From the NCBI GenBank assembly GCA_031761875.1, contig CP134492.1, positions 868,001-932,000 of the forward strand: a DNA stretch of 64,000 nucleotides, read 5' to 3'. Numbering within the stretch: position 1 is the stretch's first letter; the number at the start of each line of letters is the position of its first letter. Position numbers and translations under genes: made by a program. This document shows positions 18,112-28,220 of this stretch, in pieces. Source of the DNA: Bacillaceae bacterium IKA-2. GTDB taxonomy: Bacteria; Bacillota; Bacilli; Bacillales; Anaerobacillaceae. The notes under the pieces were generated by a model that was not told the DNA's origin, did not search any database, and saw only the letters and a list, made by a program, of their open reading frames with translations.

Positions 18112-19230
18112 ATGGCAAAGGAAATTAACTTAGAACAATATAATGTCCGTACTGATTTAGCACTTGAAGCACACGAGCTAGTAAAAGAAAAAGAAGCAAC
18201 AAAAGCACCGGAACAAAGACAATCGATAAATGGAGTTATTGTTAAAGAGCGAGACGAAGAAGGGGTGCATATCACAACGGTTGAGATTGCTAAGGAAGGT
18301 GCAGAACAATTAGGCAAAAAAGCTGGCAGTTATATAACCTTTGAAATTCAAGGAATTCGCAATCAGGACAGTGAACTCCAGGAAAAGGTTGAGCGGGTGT
18401 TTGCTAAAGAATTTAATCAATTTCTAAAACAGTTAGGAATTAACAAAGATGCTAGCTGTTTAGTCGTTGGGTTAGGAAACTGGAATGTAACTCCCGATGC
18501 GTTAGGACCAATTACTGTTGAAAACTTATTAATTACTAAGCATTTATTTGAGTTACAGCCAGAGCAAGTATCTGATGGATTTCGGCCAGTAAGTGCGATT
18601 ACTCCGGGTGTTATGGGGCTTACAGGAATTGAAACGAGCGATATTATAAAAGGTGTTATTGAAAAAACAAAACCAGATTTTGTTATTGCTATTGATGCGC
18701 TTGCTTCGAGATCAATTGAAAGAGTCAATACAACGATTCAGGTGTCTGACTCTGGAATTCATCCTGGATCAGGTGTAGGTAATAAGCGTAAAGAATTAAG
18801 TAAGGAGACATTAGGGATTCCTGTCATTGCTATTGGTATTCCCACTGTCGTCGATGCAGTTTCTATTACGAGTGATACCATTGACTATGTGCTAAAACAT
18901 TTCGGTAGAGAAATGCGGGAAGGCCATAAACCTTCCAAGTCCCTAACTCCTGCCGGCATGACATTTGGTGAAAAAAGGGAACTTACAGATGAGGATATTC
19001 CTGAACTAGAAACACGAAGAAACATCCTTGGAATGGTTGGTGGTTTAGAAGAGGATGAAAAACGACAACTAATTCAAGAAGTATTGGCACCGTTAGGACA
19101 TAATTTAATGGTTACCCCAAAAGAGGTTGATGTTTTTATTGAAGATATGGCAAATGTCTTAGCAATGGGTTTAAATGCAGCTCTGCATAGCGATATCGAC
19201 CAAGATAATGCCGGCATGTATACACACTAA
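18112..19230 (+). CDS. gpr: Germination protease GPR
   Basis: The 372-residue endopeptidase is made in the forespore as a zymogen and degrades small acid-soluble spore proteins during germination. The N-terminal stretch [18 protein letters not shown] holds the expected pro-peptide processing site. Conserved blocks include [16 protein letters not shown], the [11 protein letters not shown] region and [15 protein letters not shown]. The frame opens at 18079, but AAAGAGGTG directly before the ATG at 18112 fixes the start. It is followed by spoIIP. Confidence 0.95.
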   Translation: MAKEINLEQYNVRTDLALEAHELVKEKEATKAPEQRQSINGVIVKERDEEGVHITTVEIAKEGAEQLGKKAGSYITFEIQGIRNQDSELQEKVERVFAKEFNQFLKQLGINKDASCLVVGLGNWNVTPDALGPITVENLLITKHLFELQPEQVSDGFRPVSAITPGVMGLTGIETSDIIKGVIEKTKPDFVIAIDALASRSIERVNTTIQVSDSGIHPGSGVGNKRKELSKETLGIPVIAIGIPTVVDAVSITSDTIDYVLKHFGREMREGHKPSKSLTPAGMTFGEKRELTDEDIPELETRRNILGMVGGLEEDEKRQLIQEVLAPLGHNLMVTPKEVDVFIEDMANVLAMGLNAALHSDIDQDNAGMYTH

Positions 19231-19244
19231 TTTTTAAGTGAAGT

Positions 19245-19274
19245 TAGAAGGTTGGAAAGCTTTCCAACCTTCTA
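19245..19274. repeat. Perfect 30-bp palindrome, GTTGGAAAG family (copy 4)
   Basis: TAGAAGGTTGGAAAG is followed immediately by its exact reverse complement. It is the most compact member of the GTTGGAAAG repeats and could act as a terminator for gpr (it is followed by AGTTCTACTTTTT). Confidence 0.65.
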
Positions 19275-19334
19275 GTTCTACTTTTTCAAGCTCATTCATA
19301 TAGATAGTTTAGACGAGCTTGAAGGAGTGAAATT

Positions 19335-20495
19335 ATGTCTTCGCGAAAATTTAAAAGTTTAACGGTCTCGTTAAATGGGACAAGTTTTAGAAGGATTGTA
19401 ATTGTAGTGATCGTGGGTATTATTGCCTTGTTTATCATTACGGGGATGCTTACGGCATTTGAACCAGGTTATGGGCCATCATCGTCAACAGTGCACGCAT
19501 GGAGTTCCTATGTATCGAGCGATGCCTTAGTGTACATGATGGGTACTGAAAACCCATATTTTACTCAAGCATTACCGGAAGAAAGCTACTCACCTAATTT
19601 TTCGAATTTACTGTTTGAATTAGCAACAAGCATAAACCCTGATGATCCGAGAAGTTTGTTAGGGAGAGAATTACCTGGCTTTGCTTTATTCGACGGGAAA
19701 ATAATTGTCGCGGGTGAAGGAACTGACTATACAAATATGCCAATAGAAAGTGCTCCACCGATGGAAGTAATGATGGCAGAGCGGGAAGCATCAAAGGAAA
19801 GCTTGGAAAAATTAAACGAATCAGATCAAGCTCCACCCCAAACACCGGCGAAAGAGAAAAGTATTCATATTATTCATTCACATAATAGGGAATCTTTTTT
19901 ACCTGAATTAAAAAATACTGACGTAGCATTTCATCAATCTGTTAACATCACTCTTGTTGGTGAACGTCTTGGCCAAGAACTAGAAAAGCGTGGCATTGGA
20001 GTCGATGTTGATAAAAGTGATTTTGGAGCAAAGCTTAGTGAGCGTGGCTGGGTGTATGGACAGTCATATGATGTTTCGAGGGAAAAAGTTAAAGAAGCAA
20101 TGAGTACAAATGAAGATTTAGAGTTTTACTTTGATTTACATCGAGATGGACAGCCGAGAAATATAACGACTGTAACGATAAATGGGATTGAGTATGCTAA
20201 AACGATGTTTGTTATAGGAGAAAATCATCCAAATTATGAAAAAAATCTACAATTAGCGACGAAACTTCACGATATGTTAGATAAAAAGTATCCAGGTTTA
20301 AGTCGTGGCGTTATTCAAAAGGGTGGGGCCGGCTCTAACGGGCGCTATAACCAAGATTTATCAGCTAATTCAATATTAATAGAATTTGGTGGTGTCGAAA
20401 ATACTCTTGAGGAAGCATATCGTTCTACAGCAGTTTTTGCTGAGGTGTTTAGTGAATTTTATTTCAATGCCAAAGCCAAAAAAGTAAATAAGTAG
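19335..20495 (+). CDS. spoIIP: Stage II sporulation protein P (peptidoglycan amidase)
   Basis: The 386-residue protein belongs to the SpoIIDMP machine that thins septal peptidoglycan for engulfment. One transmembrane helix lies at about residues 21-43, a linker follows, and the catalytic amidase domain begins near IHIIHSHNRESFLPEL (about 176-191). Further metal-site elements are FYFDLHRDGQPR and NSILIEFGGVENTLEE. AAGGAG precedes the ATG. The order gpr-spoIIP-yqxA is that of B. subtilis. Confidence 0.95.
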   Translation: MSSRKFKSLTVSLNGTSFRRIVIVVIVGIIALFIITGMLTAFEPGYGPSSSTVHAWSSYVSSDALVYMMGTENPYFTQALPEESYSPNFSNLLFELATSINPDDPRSLLGRELPGFALFDGKIIVAGEGTDYTNMPIESAPPMEVMMAEREASKESLEKLNESDQAPPQTPAKEKSIHIIHSHNRESFLPELKNTDVAFHQSVNITLVGERLGQELEKRGIGVDVDKSDFGAKLSERGWVYGQSYDVSREKVKEAMSTNEDLEFYFDLHRDGQPRNITTVTINGIEYAKTMFVIGENHPNYEKNLQLATKLHDMLDKKYPGLSRGVIQKGGAGSNGRYNQDLSANSILIEFGGVENTLEEAYRSTAVFAEVFSEFYFNAKAKKVNK

Positions 20496-20529
20496 GGGTA
20501 TTAGTAGTTAGTCGGTTAAGGAAAGATAG

Positions 20530-20672
20530 AACCAAAGTGGAAAGTAAAAAGTTGGGAAGTTGGAAAAGAAAAGAAAAAAAATAAAAGTCAAAAGAAAATT
20601 CTATTGCGCTTAAATCTTTTGTCTTACATTTCCAACTGCACTTAATTCTTTGGATTTTCCTAACCAACTTTT
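20530..20672. repeat. GTTGGAAAG repeat (copy 5)
   Basis: AGTGGAAAGTAAAAAGTTGGGAAGTTGGAAAAG on one side (split here as two adjoining units) faces ATTTCCAACTGCACTTAATT and CCTAACCAACTTTT. It fills the gap between spoIIP and yqxA. Confidence 0.5.
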
Positions 20673-20690
20673 CTAAGGGGGTGTGAACGG

Positions 20691-21050
20691 ATGACGAAAT
20701 TTTTATTAAAATGCTTTTTTATTACGACCGTTTTATTTCTTGGAGTGCTTGTGGGTATTCAAATTGCAAGTAATAACTTGGTAAATATGACTAACGATAG
20801 CAGCTATTCAACATCTAAACTAGTCGAACCGAGTATAGGTGTTGAATTAAAGTCCGTTAACATAGATAATTTAGAAAGCAATTCCAAATTAACTAGTCAT
20901 GATTTAAAGGGAAAGCAAGAAAAGCTTGAACAAATAGAAACTTTTAATCTTTTTTCACAAGTAGGCATGAAACTATCGGACGCATTAGACAAGTTATTTT
21001 CAGGTTTATTTGAGAAATTAACAAGTACAATTGGAAATGCATTGATGTAA
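20691..21050 (+). CDS. yqxA: YqxA family protein (DUF3679)
   Basis: The 119-residue protein has one N-terminal transmembrane helix (CFFITTVLFLGVLVGIQIAS, residues 8-27) and an extracytoplasmic part ending in an amphipathic stretch (LSDALDKLFSGLFEKLTSTIGNAL). Position between spoIIP and lepA and the overall plan match B. subtilis YqxA. Its function is unknown; the context suggests sporulation. AAGGGGGTGTG precedes the ATG. Confidence 0.83.
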   Translation: MTKFLLKCFFITTVLFLGVLVGIQIASNNLVNMTNDSSYSTSKLVEPSIGVELKSVNIDNLESNSKLTSHDLKGKQEKLEQIETFNLFSQVGMKLSDALDKLFSGLFEKLTSTIGNALM

Positions 21051-21075
21051 AAGGCTGCTAAATGCAGTCTTTTTG
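21049..21075 (+). terminator. Terminator of yqxA
   Basis: AAAAGGCTGC pairs with GCAGTCTTTTT, including one G-T pair, with a short loop and T run. Confidence 0.75.
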
Positions 21076-21217
21076 CATTTTTAAATAGTATTAGTGGTAT
21101 TTATCGTTCTAAATTTCAGATGAAACATTGCCGTTGTAACAAGAAGTTGTTATAATCTATGCTAGTGCGTGTTGGAATGATATCTAGCCATAGGCAGATG
21201 TTTTTTGCTTTTATAAT

Positions 21218-21246
21218 TGTCTAGCCCCAGGCGCCTTGTGCTTTTC
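21218..21246. repeat. GCGC-type intergenic repeat, internally deleted copy
   Basis: TTGTCTAGCCCCAGGCGCC joins directly to TTGTGCTTTTC, as if the two ends of the longer Bacillus repeat had been fused. It lies just before lepA and artificially extends that open frame upstream. Confidence 0.45.
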
Positions 21247-21267
21247 TTATGTAGGAGTGATGAATTA

Positions 21268-23094
21268 ATGAATAAAGAAGAACGATTAATACGCCGATCA
21301 AAAATACGTAATTTTTCAATTATTGCCCATATAGACCATGGGAAATCAACGCTGGCTGACCGTATTTTAGAAAAGACGGGTGCGTTATCGCAGCGTGAGA
21401 TGAAAGATCAAATGCTTGATGCCATGGATTTAGAGAGAGAACGAGGAATTACGATTAAATTAAATGCAGTTCAGCTTACGTATAAAGCAAAAGATGGAGA
21501 AGAATACATCCTTCATTTAATTGACACCCCAGGTCACGTTGACTTTACGTACGAAGTTTCCCGAAGCTTAGCAGCTTGTGAAGGAGCTTTATTAATTGTT
21601 GATGCAGCACAAGGGATTGAAGCACAAACCCTTGCAAATGTATATTTAGCTCTTGATAATGAACTTGAAATCTTAACAGTTATTAATAAAATTGATTTAC
21701 CGAGTGCAGAACCAGAGCGTGTCAAAAAAGAGGTAGAGGATATTATTGGTTTAGATACATCAGATGCTGTATTGGCATCGGCAAAAAATGGAATTGGTAT
21801 TGAAGAAATTTTAGAACAAATAGTCGCGAAAGTGCCTGCTCCAACTGGTGACCCCGAAGGGCCATTAAAGGCACTTATATTTGATTCGTTATATGACCCA
21901 TATCGAGGTGTGATTGTTTACGTTCGAATTGTTGAAGGTACAATTCGTCCTGGACAAAAAATTCGGATGATGGCAAAGGGTGCTGAATTTGAAGTGATTG
22001 AGGCTGGAGTATTTACACCGAAACCAGTCAAGCGTGATGAGCTTACAGTCGGTGATGTAGGATTTCTGACAGCTTCGATAAAAACTGTTGGCGATACTCA
22101 AGTGGGTGACACAATTACAAGTGTCGAAAACCCAGCTAGTGAGGCGTTGGCAGGATATCGTAAAATGAATCCAATGGTATTTTGTGGCTTATATCCATTA
22201 GACACAAATGATTACAATGATCTAAGAGATGCACTTGAAAAACTTGAGTTAAATGATGCGGCCTTGCAATATGAGCCAGAAACTTCCCAAGCACTTGGTT
22301 TTGGTTTTCGTTGTGGATTTTTAGGGCTTTTGCATATGGAAATTGTTCAAGAACGGGTTGAAAGAGAATTTAATATTGATATAATTACGACTGCACCTAG
22401 CGTTATTTACAGTGTGACGTTAACAAATGGTGAGAAAATGAGAATTGATAATCCTTCCAAAATGCCTGATCAACAGCAGACGGAATTTATTGAAGAACCC
22501 TTTGTTAAAGCGACGATTATGGTACCCAATGATTATGTAGGTGCCGTTATGGAAATTTGTCAAAGGAAACGTGGGAATTATCTTGATATGAAATATTTTG
22601 ATGCAAATCGTGTCACATTAATGTATGACATACCGTTATCAGAAATTGTCTATGATTTTTTTGATCAATTGAAATCAAGTACAAAAGGTTATGCATCTTT
22701 CGACTATGAACTGATTGGTTATAGACAATCAAATCTTGTCAAAATGGATATTTTATTAAACAATGAAAAAGTAGATGCCTTATCTATCATTGTGCATCGT
22801 GATTCTTCTTATGAGCGCGGGAAAATAATTGTAGAAAAGCTAAAGGAATTAATTCCTCGTCAACAATTTGAAGTTCCAATTCAAGCGAGTATTGGTCAAA
22901 AAATTGTAGCAAGATCGACAATTAAAGCGATTCGTAAAAACGTATTAGCAAAGTGTTATGGTGGCGATATTTCACGTAAACGAAAGCTTCTTGATAAACA
23001 AAAACAAGGAAAAAAACGGATGAAAAGCGTCGGAAATGTTGAAGTGCCACAAGAAGCCTTTATGGCTGTACTTCGAATGGACGATTCTAAGTAA
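21268..23094 (+). CDS. lepA: Elongation factor 4 (LepA)
   Basis: The 608-residue translational GTPase acts on ribosomes to aid initiation and assembly. The G1 loop AHIDHGKS (20-27), DTPGH and NKID motifs are present, then EF-G-like domains and the LepA-specific C-terminal domain ([25 protein letters not shown]). The frame is open from 21217, but this stretch is intergenic repeat. AGGAG (21253-21257) and the ATG at 21268 give the family N-terminus. Confidence 0.96.
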   Translation: MNKEERLIRRSKIRNFSIIAHIDHGKSTLADRILEKTGALSQREMKDQMLDAMDLERERGITIKLNAVQLTYKAKDGEEYILHLIDTPGHVDFTYEVSRSLAACEGALLIVDAAQGIEAQTLANVYLALDNELEILTVINKIDLPSAEPERVKKEVEDIIGLDTSDAVLASAKNGIGIEEILEQIVAKVPAPTGDPEGPLKALIFDSLYDPYRGVIVYVRIVEGTIRPGQKIRMMAKGAEFEVIEAGVFTPKPVKRDELTVGDVGFLTASIKTVGDTQVGDTITSVENPASEALAGYRKMNPMVFCGLYPLDTNDYNDLRDALEKLELNDAALQYEPETSQALGFGFRCGFLGLLHMEIVQERVEREFNIDIITTAPSVIYSVTLTNGEKMRIDNPSKMPDQQQTEFIEEPFVKATIMVPNDYVGAVMEICQRKRGNYLDMKYFDANRVTLMYDIPLSEIVYDFFDQLKSSTKGYASFDYELIGYRQSNLVKMDILLNNEKVDALSIIVHRDSSYERGKIIVEKLKELIPRQQFEVPIQASIGQKIVARSTIKAIRKNVLAKCYGGDISRKRKLLDKQKQGKKRMKSVGNVEVPQEAFMAVLRMDDSK

Positions 23095-23103
23095 ATTTGC
23101 AAG

Positions 23104-23134
23104 AAACCGTAGAAAACTTCCTTCTGCGGTTTTT
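23104..23134 (+). terminator. Terminator of lepA
   Basis: AAACCGTAGAA pairs with TTCTGCGGTTT over 11 bp with one G-T pair; T5 follows. Confidence 0.85.
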
Positions 23135-23160
23135 CCTATGATATGAAGGAGGATGATTTT

Positions 23161-24303
23161 GTGTCCCCACCAAAAGCAGTTTATGTTCATATACCTTTTT
23201 GTGAGCAAATTTGTCATTATTGCGATTTTAATAAAGTTTTTTTAAAGGGACAGCCTGTTAATGATTATCTTAAGGCGGCTGAAGTAGAAATGGAGGCAAC
23301 TGTTGCTCAGTTCCCATTCGAGAAAATTTCTACAATCTATATCGGAGGTGGAACACCGAGTGCCTTGTCAGCTAGTCAATTGGAAAAACTTTTACAATCG
23401 GTTAATAATCATTTTTCACCTGACAATAGCGTTGAGTTTGCGATAGAGGTGAACCCTGGAAATATTTCAAAGGAAAAGCTTGAGGTTATCAAAGCCTCAG
23501 GGGTTAACCGATTGAGCATTGGTGTACAAGCCTTTCAAGATGACTTACTAAAAGCGATTGGCAGAACTCACGGGGAGAAGGATATTTATGAAACAATCTC
23601 TCTTGTGAGAAAATTTGGATTTGAAAATATTTCAATTGATTTAATGTTTGGACTCCCCAATCAAACAGTTGCGATGTTTAAGGAAACTCTCAAAAAGGCT
23701 ATTGAGCTTGAAGTTCCACATTTTTCAGCGTATTCATTAAAAGTTGAACAAAAAACAGTGTTTTATCAATTGCAACGAAAAGGAAACTTATCATTACCAA
23801 CTGAAGATGATGAAGTAGCGATGTATGATCTGTTAATAGATCGCTTAACAAATCAGGGGTACAACCATTATGAAATAAGTAATTTTGGAAAACGAGGATA
23901 TGAAAGTAAACATAATCTAACATATTGGAATAATCAAGAATATTACGGTATTGGTGCTGGTGCGCATGGATACGTGGCTGGTAATCGTTATGCAAATGTT
24001 GGTCCGATTAAAAAATATCTTTCGCTTATCGAAACTAATCAACGTTCTGTCATTGAAAACCATCTAGTAACAGAAGAAGAAAAAATTGAAGAAGAGATGT
24101 TTTTAGGACTAAGAAAGCTTGAAGGTGTTTCAATTACTGATTTCATAAAAAAGTTTGGTAAATCTCCTTTTGACCTTTTTGGTAAAGAAATTACGACTTT
24201 GATTGACCAAGGTTTATTAGAAATTATCGACGGAAGGATACGTTTAACGAGAAGAGGGCTTTTTGTTGGTAACGAAGTGTTTGAAAAATTCTTAATTTCT
24301 TAG
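23161..24303 (+). CDS. hemW: Heme chaperone / radical SAM protein HemW
   Basis: The 380-residue radical SAM protein was long annotated as oxygen-independent coproporphyrinogen oxidase; HemW proteins bind and deliver heme. The cluster motif CEQICHYC carries C14, C18 and C21, followed by IYIGGGTPSAL. The family-specific HNLTYWNNQEYYGIGAGAH is present. An ATG at 23143 is in frame, but AAGGAGG (23146-23152) lies after it, so the GTG at 23161 is the start. It directly precedes the hrcA operon, as in B. subtilis. Confidence 0.93.
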   Translation: MSPPKAVYVHIPFCEQICHYCDFNKVFLKGQPVNDYLKAAEVEMEATVAQFPFEKISTIYIGGGTPSALSASQLEKLLQSVNNHFSPDNSVEFAIEVNPGNISKEKLEVIKASGVNRLSIGVQAFQDDLLKAIGRTHGEKDIYETISLVRKFGFENISIDLMFGLPNQTVAMFKETLKKAIELEVPHFSAYSLKVEQKTVFYQLQRKGNLSLPTEDDEVAMYDLLIDRLTNQGYNHYEISNFGKRGYESKHNLTYWNNQEYYGIGAGAHGYVAGNRYANVGPIKKYLSLIETNQRSVIENHLVTEEEKIEEEMFLGLRKLEGVSITDFIKKFGKSPFDLFGKEITTLIDQGLLEIIDGRIRLTRRGLFVGNEVFEKFLIS

Positions 24304-24313
24304 TGCTATAACG

Positions 24314-24343
24314 TTGACAAATCAGCTAGATATTTGGTAATTT
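24314..24343 (+). promoter_or_regulatory. Candidate heat-shock operon promoter
   Basis: TTGACA (24314-24319) is a perfect -35 box. The best -10 at 18 bases is the weak TAATTT (24338-24343). Its place just before the CIRCE operator supports it. Confidence 0.5.
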
Positions 24344-24354
24344 ATTAATAGGAT

Positions 24355-24381
24355 TTAGCACTCGCTCATCTAGAGTGCTAA
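24355..24381. promoter_or_regulatory. CIRCE operator (HrcA binding site)
   Basis: TTAGCACTC-N9-GAGTGCTAA matches the CIRCE consensus exactly. It lies 15 bases before hrcA, so HrcA should repress its own operon hrcA-grpE-dnaK-dnaJ and release it upon heat shock. Confidence 0.98.
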
Positions 24382-24396
24382 CAGAGGTGATAAATT

Positions 24397-25431
24397 ATGT
24401 TAACGGAGCGTCAATTATTAATATTAAAAGCTATTGTTGATGATTACATTCGTTCAGCGGAACCCGTCGGATCCAGAAGTGTTTCCAAGCGGGAAGATAT
24501 TTCTTATAGTCCTGCAACGATTCGTAACGAAATGGCCGATTTAGAAGAACTTGGTTATTTAGAAAAGCCGCATAGTTCTGCTGGAAGAATTCCATCCCAA
24601 AAAGGTTATCGATATTATGTTGATCACCTATTATCACCAGGAGCATTACAAAAATCTGAGATTGTTGACATTAAAGCTTTATTGGCCCAAAAAATTCACG
24701 AAGTTGAACAAGTGATTGAAGAGTCAGCGCAAATTTTATCAAACTTAACAAGCTACACCTCTATCGTTTTAGGACCGGAAATTTTCGAAGCGAAATTACA
24801 ACACCTACAGATCATACCGATTTCTGGAGATTCAGGTGTAGCAATTATCGTCACGAATACTGGGCATGTTGAAAAACAAGCAGTAACGATTCCAAAGGGG
24901 ATGGAACTGTCAGATATTGAAATGATGGTAAATATCTTAAATGATCGTCTAAGAGGAGTGTCGATGCTTGAGTTAAGAGGTAAGATTTATTCTGAAGTTG
25001 GTGATGTTCTAAAAATGCATATAAGTAATTACAAAGATATGATGCAAATGATGGAGCAGACACTTAAACAAGAGAAAAATGATAAAATCTTTTTTGGTGG
25101 AAAGACAAATATCTTTACGCAGCCTGAATTTAGAGATGTAGAAAAAGTACGACAATTATTAGAAATGTTTGAAGAAAAACAACTGGTTCACAAATTATTT
25201 CGTTCAGATAGCTCTGGAATAACTGTTAAAATCGGAGCAGAAAATAATTTTCAAGCAATCGATCATTGTAGTGTTATTACAGCTACTTATACGGTGGACG
25301 GCAAGCATTTAGGTACAATCGGTATTCTCGGACCGACTAGAATGGAGTACCGTCATGTGATCGGAGTATTAGACTATCTTTCTAAAGGAATGACAAATAC
25401 TTTAACAAAATTGTATCAAAGAAATAAGTAA
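24397..25431 (+). CDS. hrcA: Heat-inducible transcription repressor HrcA
   Basis: The 344-residue repressor binds CIRCE elements and needs GroEL for activity. The N-terminal winged helix begins MLTERQLLILKAIVDDYI and contains the recognition region SYSPATIRNEMADLEELGYL; the C-terminal GAF-like dimer region ends with IGILGPTRMEYRHVIGVLDY. AGAGGTGA precedes the ATG, only 15 bases after the perfect CIRCE. Confidence 0.97.
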   Translation: MLTERQLLILKAIVDDYIRSAEPVGSRSVSKREDISYSPATIRNEMADLEELGYLEKPHSSAGRIPSQKGYRYYVDHLLSPGALQKSEIVDIKALLAQKIHEVEQVIEESAQILSNLTSYTSIVLGPEIFEAKLQHLQIIPISGDSGVAIIVTNTGHVEKQAVTIPKGMELSDIEMMVNILNDRLRGVSMLELRGKIYSEVGDVLKMHISNYKDMMQMMEQTLKQEKNDKIFFGGKTNIFTQPEFRDVEKVRQLLEMFEEKQLVHKLFRSDSSGITVKIGAENNFQAIDHCSVITATYTVDGKHLGTIGILGPTRMEYRHVIGVLDYLSKGMTNTLTKLYQRNK

Positions 25432-25519
25432 TGGAAATATTGACAAGTAATGTAAAAATGTAAAACCGCTCAATTTTGAATTGAAATACCAGGGGTATAG
25501 CTTTTAAAACAAGGATGAT

Positions 25520-25532
25520 AATGAATTTCATT
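25520..25532. promoter_or_regulatory. Palindrome AATGAA-T-TTCATT (site 2)
   Basis: A 13-bp palindrome 42 bases before grpE, sharing its core with the 15-bp sites at 3554 and 37563. Its presence inside the heat-shock operon suggests a second level of control or an internal promoter region. Confidence 0.4.
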
Positions 25533-25574
25533 CGATTAATAATAAAATAGTATTATATTAGGGAGGTGAAATAG

Positions 25575-26132
25575 TTGGATCAAACAAAACAAGAATTAAA
25601 AGAAGAAAGAATTGAAGTTGAAGATGAATTACTTGTAGAAGAAGTAGAAGAAGAATTAGAAGAAGTAATCTTAACAGAAGAACAAGTGAAAATTGAAGCT
25701 CTTGAGACAGAGATGAAAGAGTTAAAGGATCGTCTCGTTAGGATTCAAGCTGATTATGATAATTTTCGTCGCAGAACGAAACAAGAAAAGGAAGCTGCGG
25801 CTAAATATAAAGCGCAAAGCCTAATCGAAGAAATCATTCCAGCCGTTGATAATTTTGACCGTGCACTAGGAGTTAAGGCCGAAAGTGAAGAAGCAAAAGC
25901 AATACTTCAAGGGATGGACATGGTTTATCGTCAACTAGCGGATGCGTTAAAAAATGAAGGTTTAGAAATAATTGAATCTGTTGGTCAAAGCTTTGACCCT
26001 CACTTTCATCAAGCAGTGACACAAGTTGAAACAGATGAATTTGAATCTAATCAAGTTGTAGAAGAACTGCAAAAAGGTTATAAGCTTAGAGATCGAGTGT
26101 TAAGGCCTGCAATGGTAAAAGTCAATCAGTAA
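25575..26132 (+). CDS. grpE: Nucleotide exchange factor GrpE
   Basis: The 185-residue co-chaperone releases ADP from DnaK. A very acidic N-terminus and a long coiled coil (about 35-90) precede the head with the GrpE signature ([18 protein letters not shown]...[15 protein letters not shown]). The start is TTG at 25575 with GGGAGGTG at 25561-25568; no in-frame ATG is nearby. Confidence 0.96.
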   Translation: MDQTKQELKEERIEVEDELLVEEVEEELEEVILTEEQVKIEALETEMKELKDRLVRIQADYDNFRRRTKQEKEAAAKYKAQSLIEEIIPAVDNFDRALGVKAESEEAKAILQGMDMVYRQLADALKNEGLEIIESVGQSFDPHFHQAVTQVETDEFESNQVVEELQKGYKLRDRVLRPAMVKVNQ

Positions 26133-26147
26133 TTGAAATGAGTAATG

Positions 26148-26187
26148 AGTGTTCAAAAGGAGGATTACCTGACTTTTGAAGATCCTA
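26148..26187. repeat. Dispersed hairpin repeat, GTTCAAAAG family (copy 4, short)
   Basis: TTCAAAAG (26152-26159) and CTTTTGAA (26173-26180) are perfect arms with a 13-base loop; the outer bases resemble the other members (GTGTTCAAAAGG, GAAGATCC). It lies between grpE and dnaK and could modulate read-through. Confidence 0.5.
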
Positions 26188-26222
26188 GGCAATTACATAT
26201 AATAAATTAGGAGGAATAAATA

Positions 26223-28076
26223 ATGAGTAAAGTAATCGGTATTGATTTAGGAACAACAAATTCTTGTGTAGCAGTAATGGAGGGTGGGGAAGCAGTAGTT
26301 ATTCCTAACCCTGAAGGCAATAGAACAACACCATCTGTCGTAGCTTTTAAAAATGGCGAGCGTCTAGTAGGAGAAGTAGCGAAGCGTCAAGCAATTACAA
26401 ACCCGAACACAATTCAATCAATAAAACGATTTATGGGTGAAGATCACAAAGTTGATGTCGATGGAAAGAGCTATACGCCTCAAGAAATTTCAGCGATTAT
26501 TTTGCAAAAATTAAAAGAAGATGCAGAGGCTTATTTAGGGGAAAAAGTTACAAAAGCTGTCATTACAGTTCCAGCATATTTTAACGATTCCCAACGTCAA
26601 GCGACAAAAGATGCAGGTAAAATTGCTGGTTTAGAAGTTGAGCGTATCGTCAATGAGCCAACTGCTGCAGCTTTAGCGTACGGACTTGAGAAGCTAGAGG
26701 ACCAAACAATATTAGTTTTTGACTTAGGTGGCGGAACATTCGACGTTTCTATCCTTGAGTTAGGTGAAGGTTTCTTTGAAGTGAAATCAACTTCTGGTGA
26801 TAATAAGCTTGGTGGCGATGACTTTGACCAAGTTATCATTGACTATTTAGTAGCAGAATTTAAAAAAGAAAATAGTATTGATCTTGGTAAAGATAAAATG
26901 GCTTTACAACGTTTGAAAGATGCGGCTGAAAAGGCGAAGAAAGACCTTTCAGGTGTTACTTCAACACAAATCTCATTACCATTTATTACAGCGGACGCTT
27001 CTGGTCCTAAACACTTAGAAATCACATTAACGCGTGCGAAGTTTGAGGACATTGCTAGTCAATTAGTTGAACGTACAATCGGCCCTGCACGCCAAGCGAT
27101 TCAAGATTCAGGTTTATCAGCAAGTGAGATTGATAAAATTGTACTGGTTGGTGGTTCAACTCGTATTCCAGCTGTACAAGCAGCAATTAAAAAATTAACA
27201 GGTAAAGAACCTCATAAAGGTGTTAATCCAGATGAAGTAGTTGCTCTTGGTGCAGCAGTTCAAGCCGGAGTTCTCACAGGAGAAGTTAAAGACGTTGTTT
27301 TACTAGACGTAACACCACTATCCCTTGGTATTGAAACAATGGGTAGTGTGTTTACAAAGTTAATTGATCGCAATACAACAATTCCGACAAGTAAATCTCA
27401 AACGTTTTCAACGGCAAGTGACAACCAGCCATCAGTTGATATTCACGTACTTCAAGGCGAGCGCCAAATGGCAACTGATAACAAATCATTAGGAAGATTC
27501 CAATTAACAGATATTCCGCCGGCACCACGTGGAGTTCCGCAAATTGAAGTAACATTTGATATTGATGCTAACGGAATCGTTAATGTTAAAGCGAAAGATA
27601 TAGGCACGAATAAAGAACAGTCAATTACAATTACTTCTTCTTCAGGATTAAGTGATGAAGAAGTTGAAAAAATGATAAAAGATGCTGAAGCAAATGCGGA
27701 AGAAGATAAAAAGCGTCGTGAAGAAGTAGATCTTCGTAACGAAGCAGATCATTTAGTATTTACAACAGATAAAACGTTAAAAGACCTTGCAGAGAAGGTT
27801 GATGAAGCGGAAGTAGCAAAAGCTAATGAAGCAAAAGATAAGGTAAAAACTGCTCTTGAAGGAACTGATATTGAGGCAATTAAAGTAGCGAAAGATGAGC
27901 TCCAAGAAGTTGTTCAAGCACTGTCAACAAAGTTATATGAAGAAGCGGCTAAGGCAGCACAAGAAGCTCAAGGTGAAGGCGACCAAGGCAGCGGAGCCAA
28001 AGAAGATGACAATGTTGTTGATGCAGAATACGAAGAAGTAAAAGATGAAGAAAAGGTAGAAGAAGAAAAGAAATAA
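26223..28076 (+). CDS. dnaK: Molecular chaperone DnaK (Hsp70)
   Basis: The 617-residue chaperone has an N-terminal ATPase domain ([46 protein letters not shown]), a substrate-binding domain beginning near [15 protein letters not shown] and a helical lid. The acidic tail ends EEKVEEEKK. It works with GrpE and DnaJ from the same operon. TTAGGAGG precedes the ATG. Confidence 0.98.
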   Translation: MSKVIGIDLGTTNSCVAVMEGGEAVVIPNPEGNRTTPSVVAFKNGERLVGEVAKRQAITNPNTIQSIKRFMGEDHKVDVDGKSYTPQEISAIILQKLKEDAEAYLGEKVTKAVITVPAYFNDSQRQATKDAGKIAGLEVERIVNEPTAAALAYGLEKLEDQTILVFDLGGGTFDVSILELGEGFFEVKSTSGDNKLGGDDFDQVIIDYLVAEFKKENSIDLGKDKMALQRLKDAAEKAKKDLSGVTSTQISLPFITADASGPKHLEITLTRAKFEDIASQLVERTIGPARQAIQDSGLSASEIDKIVLVGGSTRIPAVQAAIKKLTGKEPHKGVNPDEVVALGAAVQAGVLTGEVKDVVLLDVTPLSLGIETMGSVFTKLIDRNTTIPTSKSQTFSTASDNQPSVDIHVLQGERQMATDNKSLGRFQLTDIPPAPRGVPQIEVTFDIDANGIVNVKAKDIGTNKEQSITITSSSGLSDEEVEKMIKDAEANAEEDKKRREEVDLRNEADHLVFTTDKTLKDLAEKVDEAEVAKANEAKDKVKTALEGTDIEAIKVAKDELQEVVQALSTKLYEEAAKAAQEAQGEGDQGSGAKEDDNVVDAEYEEVKDEEKVEEEKK

Positions 28077-28084
28077 GTAACTTG

Positions 28085-28123
28085 AAAAAAGTCAAAGTCA
28101 GATTAAGCGGCTTTGACTTTTTT
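28085..28123 (+). terminator. Terminator after dnaK
   Basis: AAAAAAGTCAAAG and CTTTGACTTTTTT are perfect arms with a 13-base loop. It partly separates dnaJ from the hrcA-grpE-dnaK transcript. Confidence 0.85.
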
Positions 28124-28154
28124 CACGATATAAAAGATACCAATACGCTGATGC

Positions 28155-28183
28155 TTCACTTTTTATAGTGATAATGGTAAGAT
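28155..28183 (+). promoter_or_regulatory. Possible dnaJ promoter
   Basis: TTCACT (28155-28160), 17 bases and TAAGAT (28178-28183) match four of six consensus positions each. A separate promoter is expected, since a terminator follows dnaK. Confidence 0.35.
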
Positions 28184-28220
28184 GTTTTCTAATGTGATAA
28201 ATTCGGGAGTGGATAGAAAA

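Noticed and set aside
21217-21267. N-terminal extension of LepA (17 residues)
   Set aside because: It lies in an intergenic repeat; the ATG at 21268 has the ribosome site and the family N-terminus.
28085-28220. Second CIRCE element before dnaJ
   Set aside because: No TTAGCACTC-like half-site is found there; only a terminator and a weak promoter.
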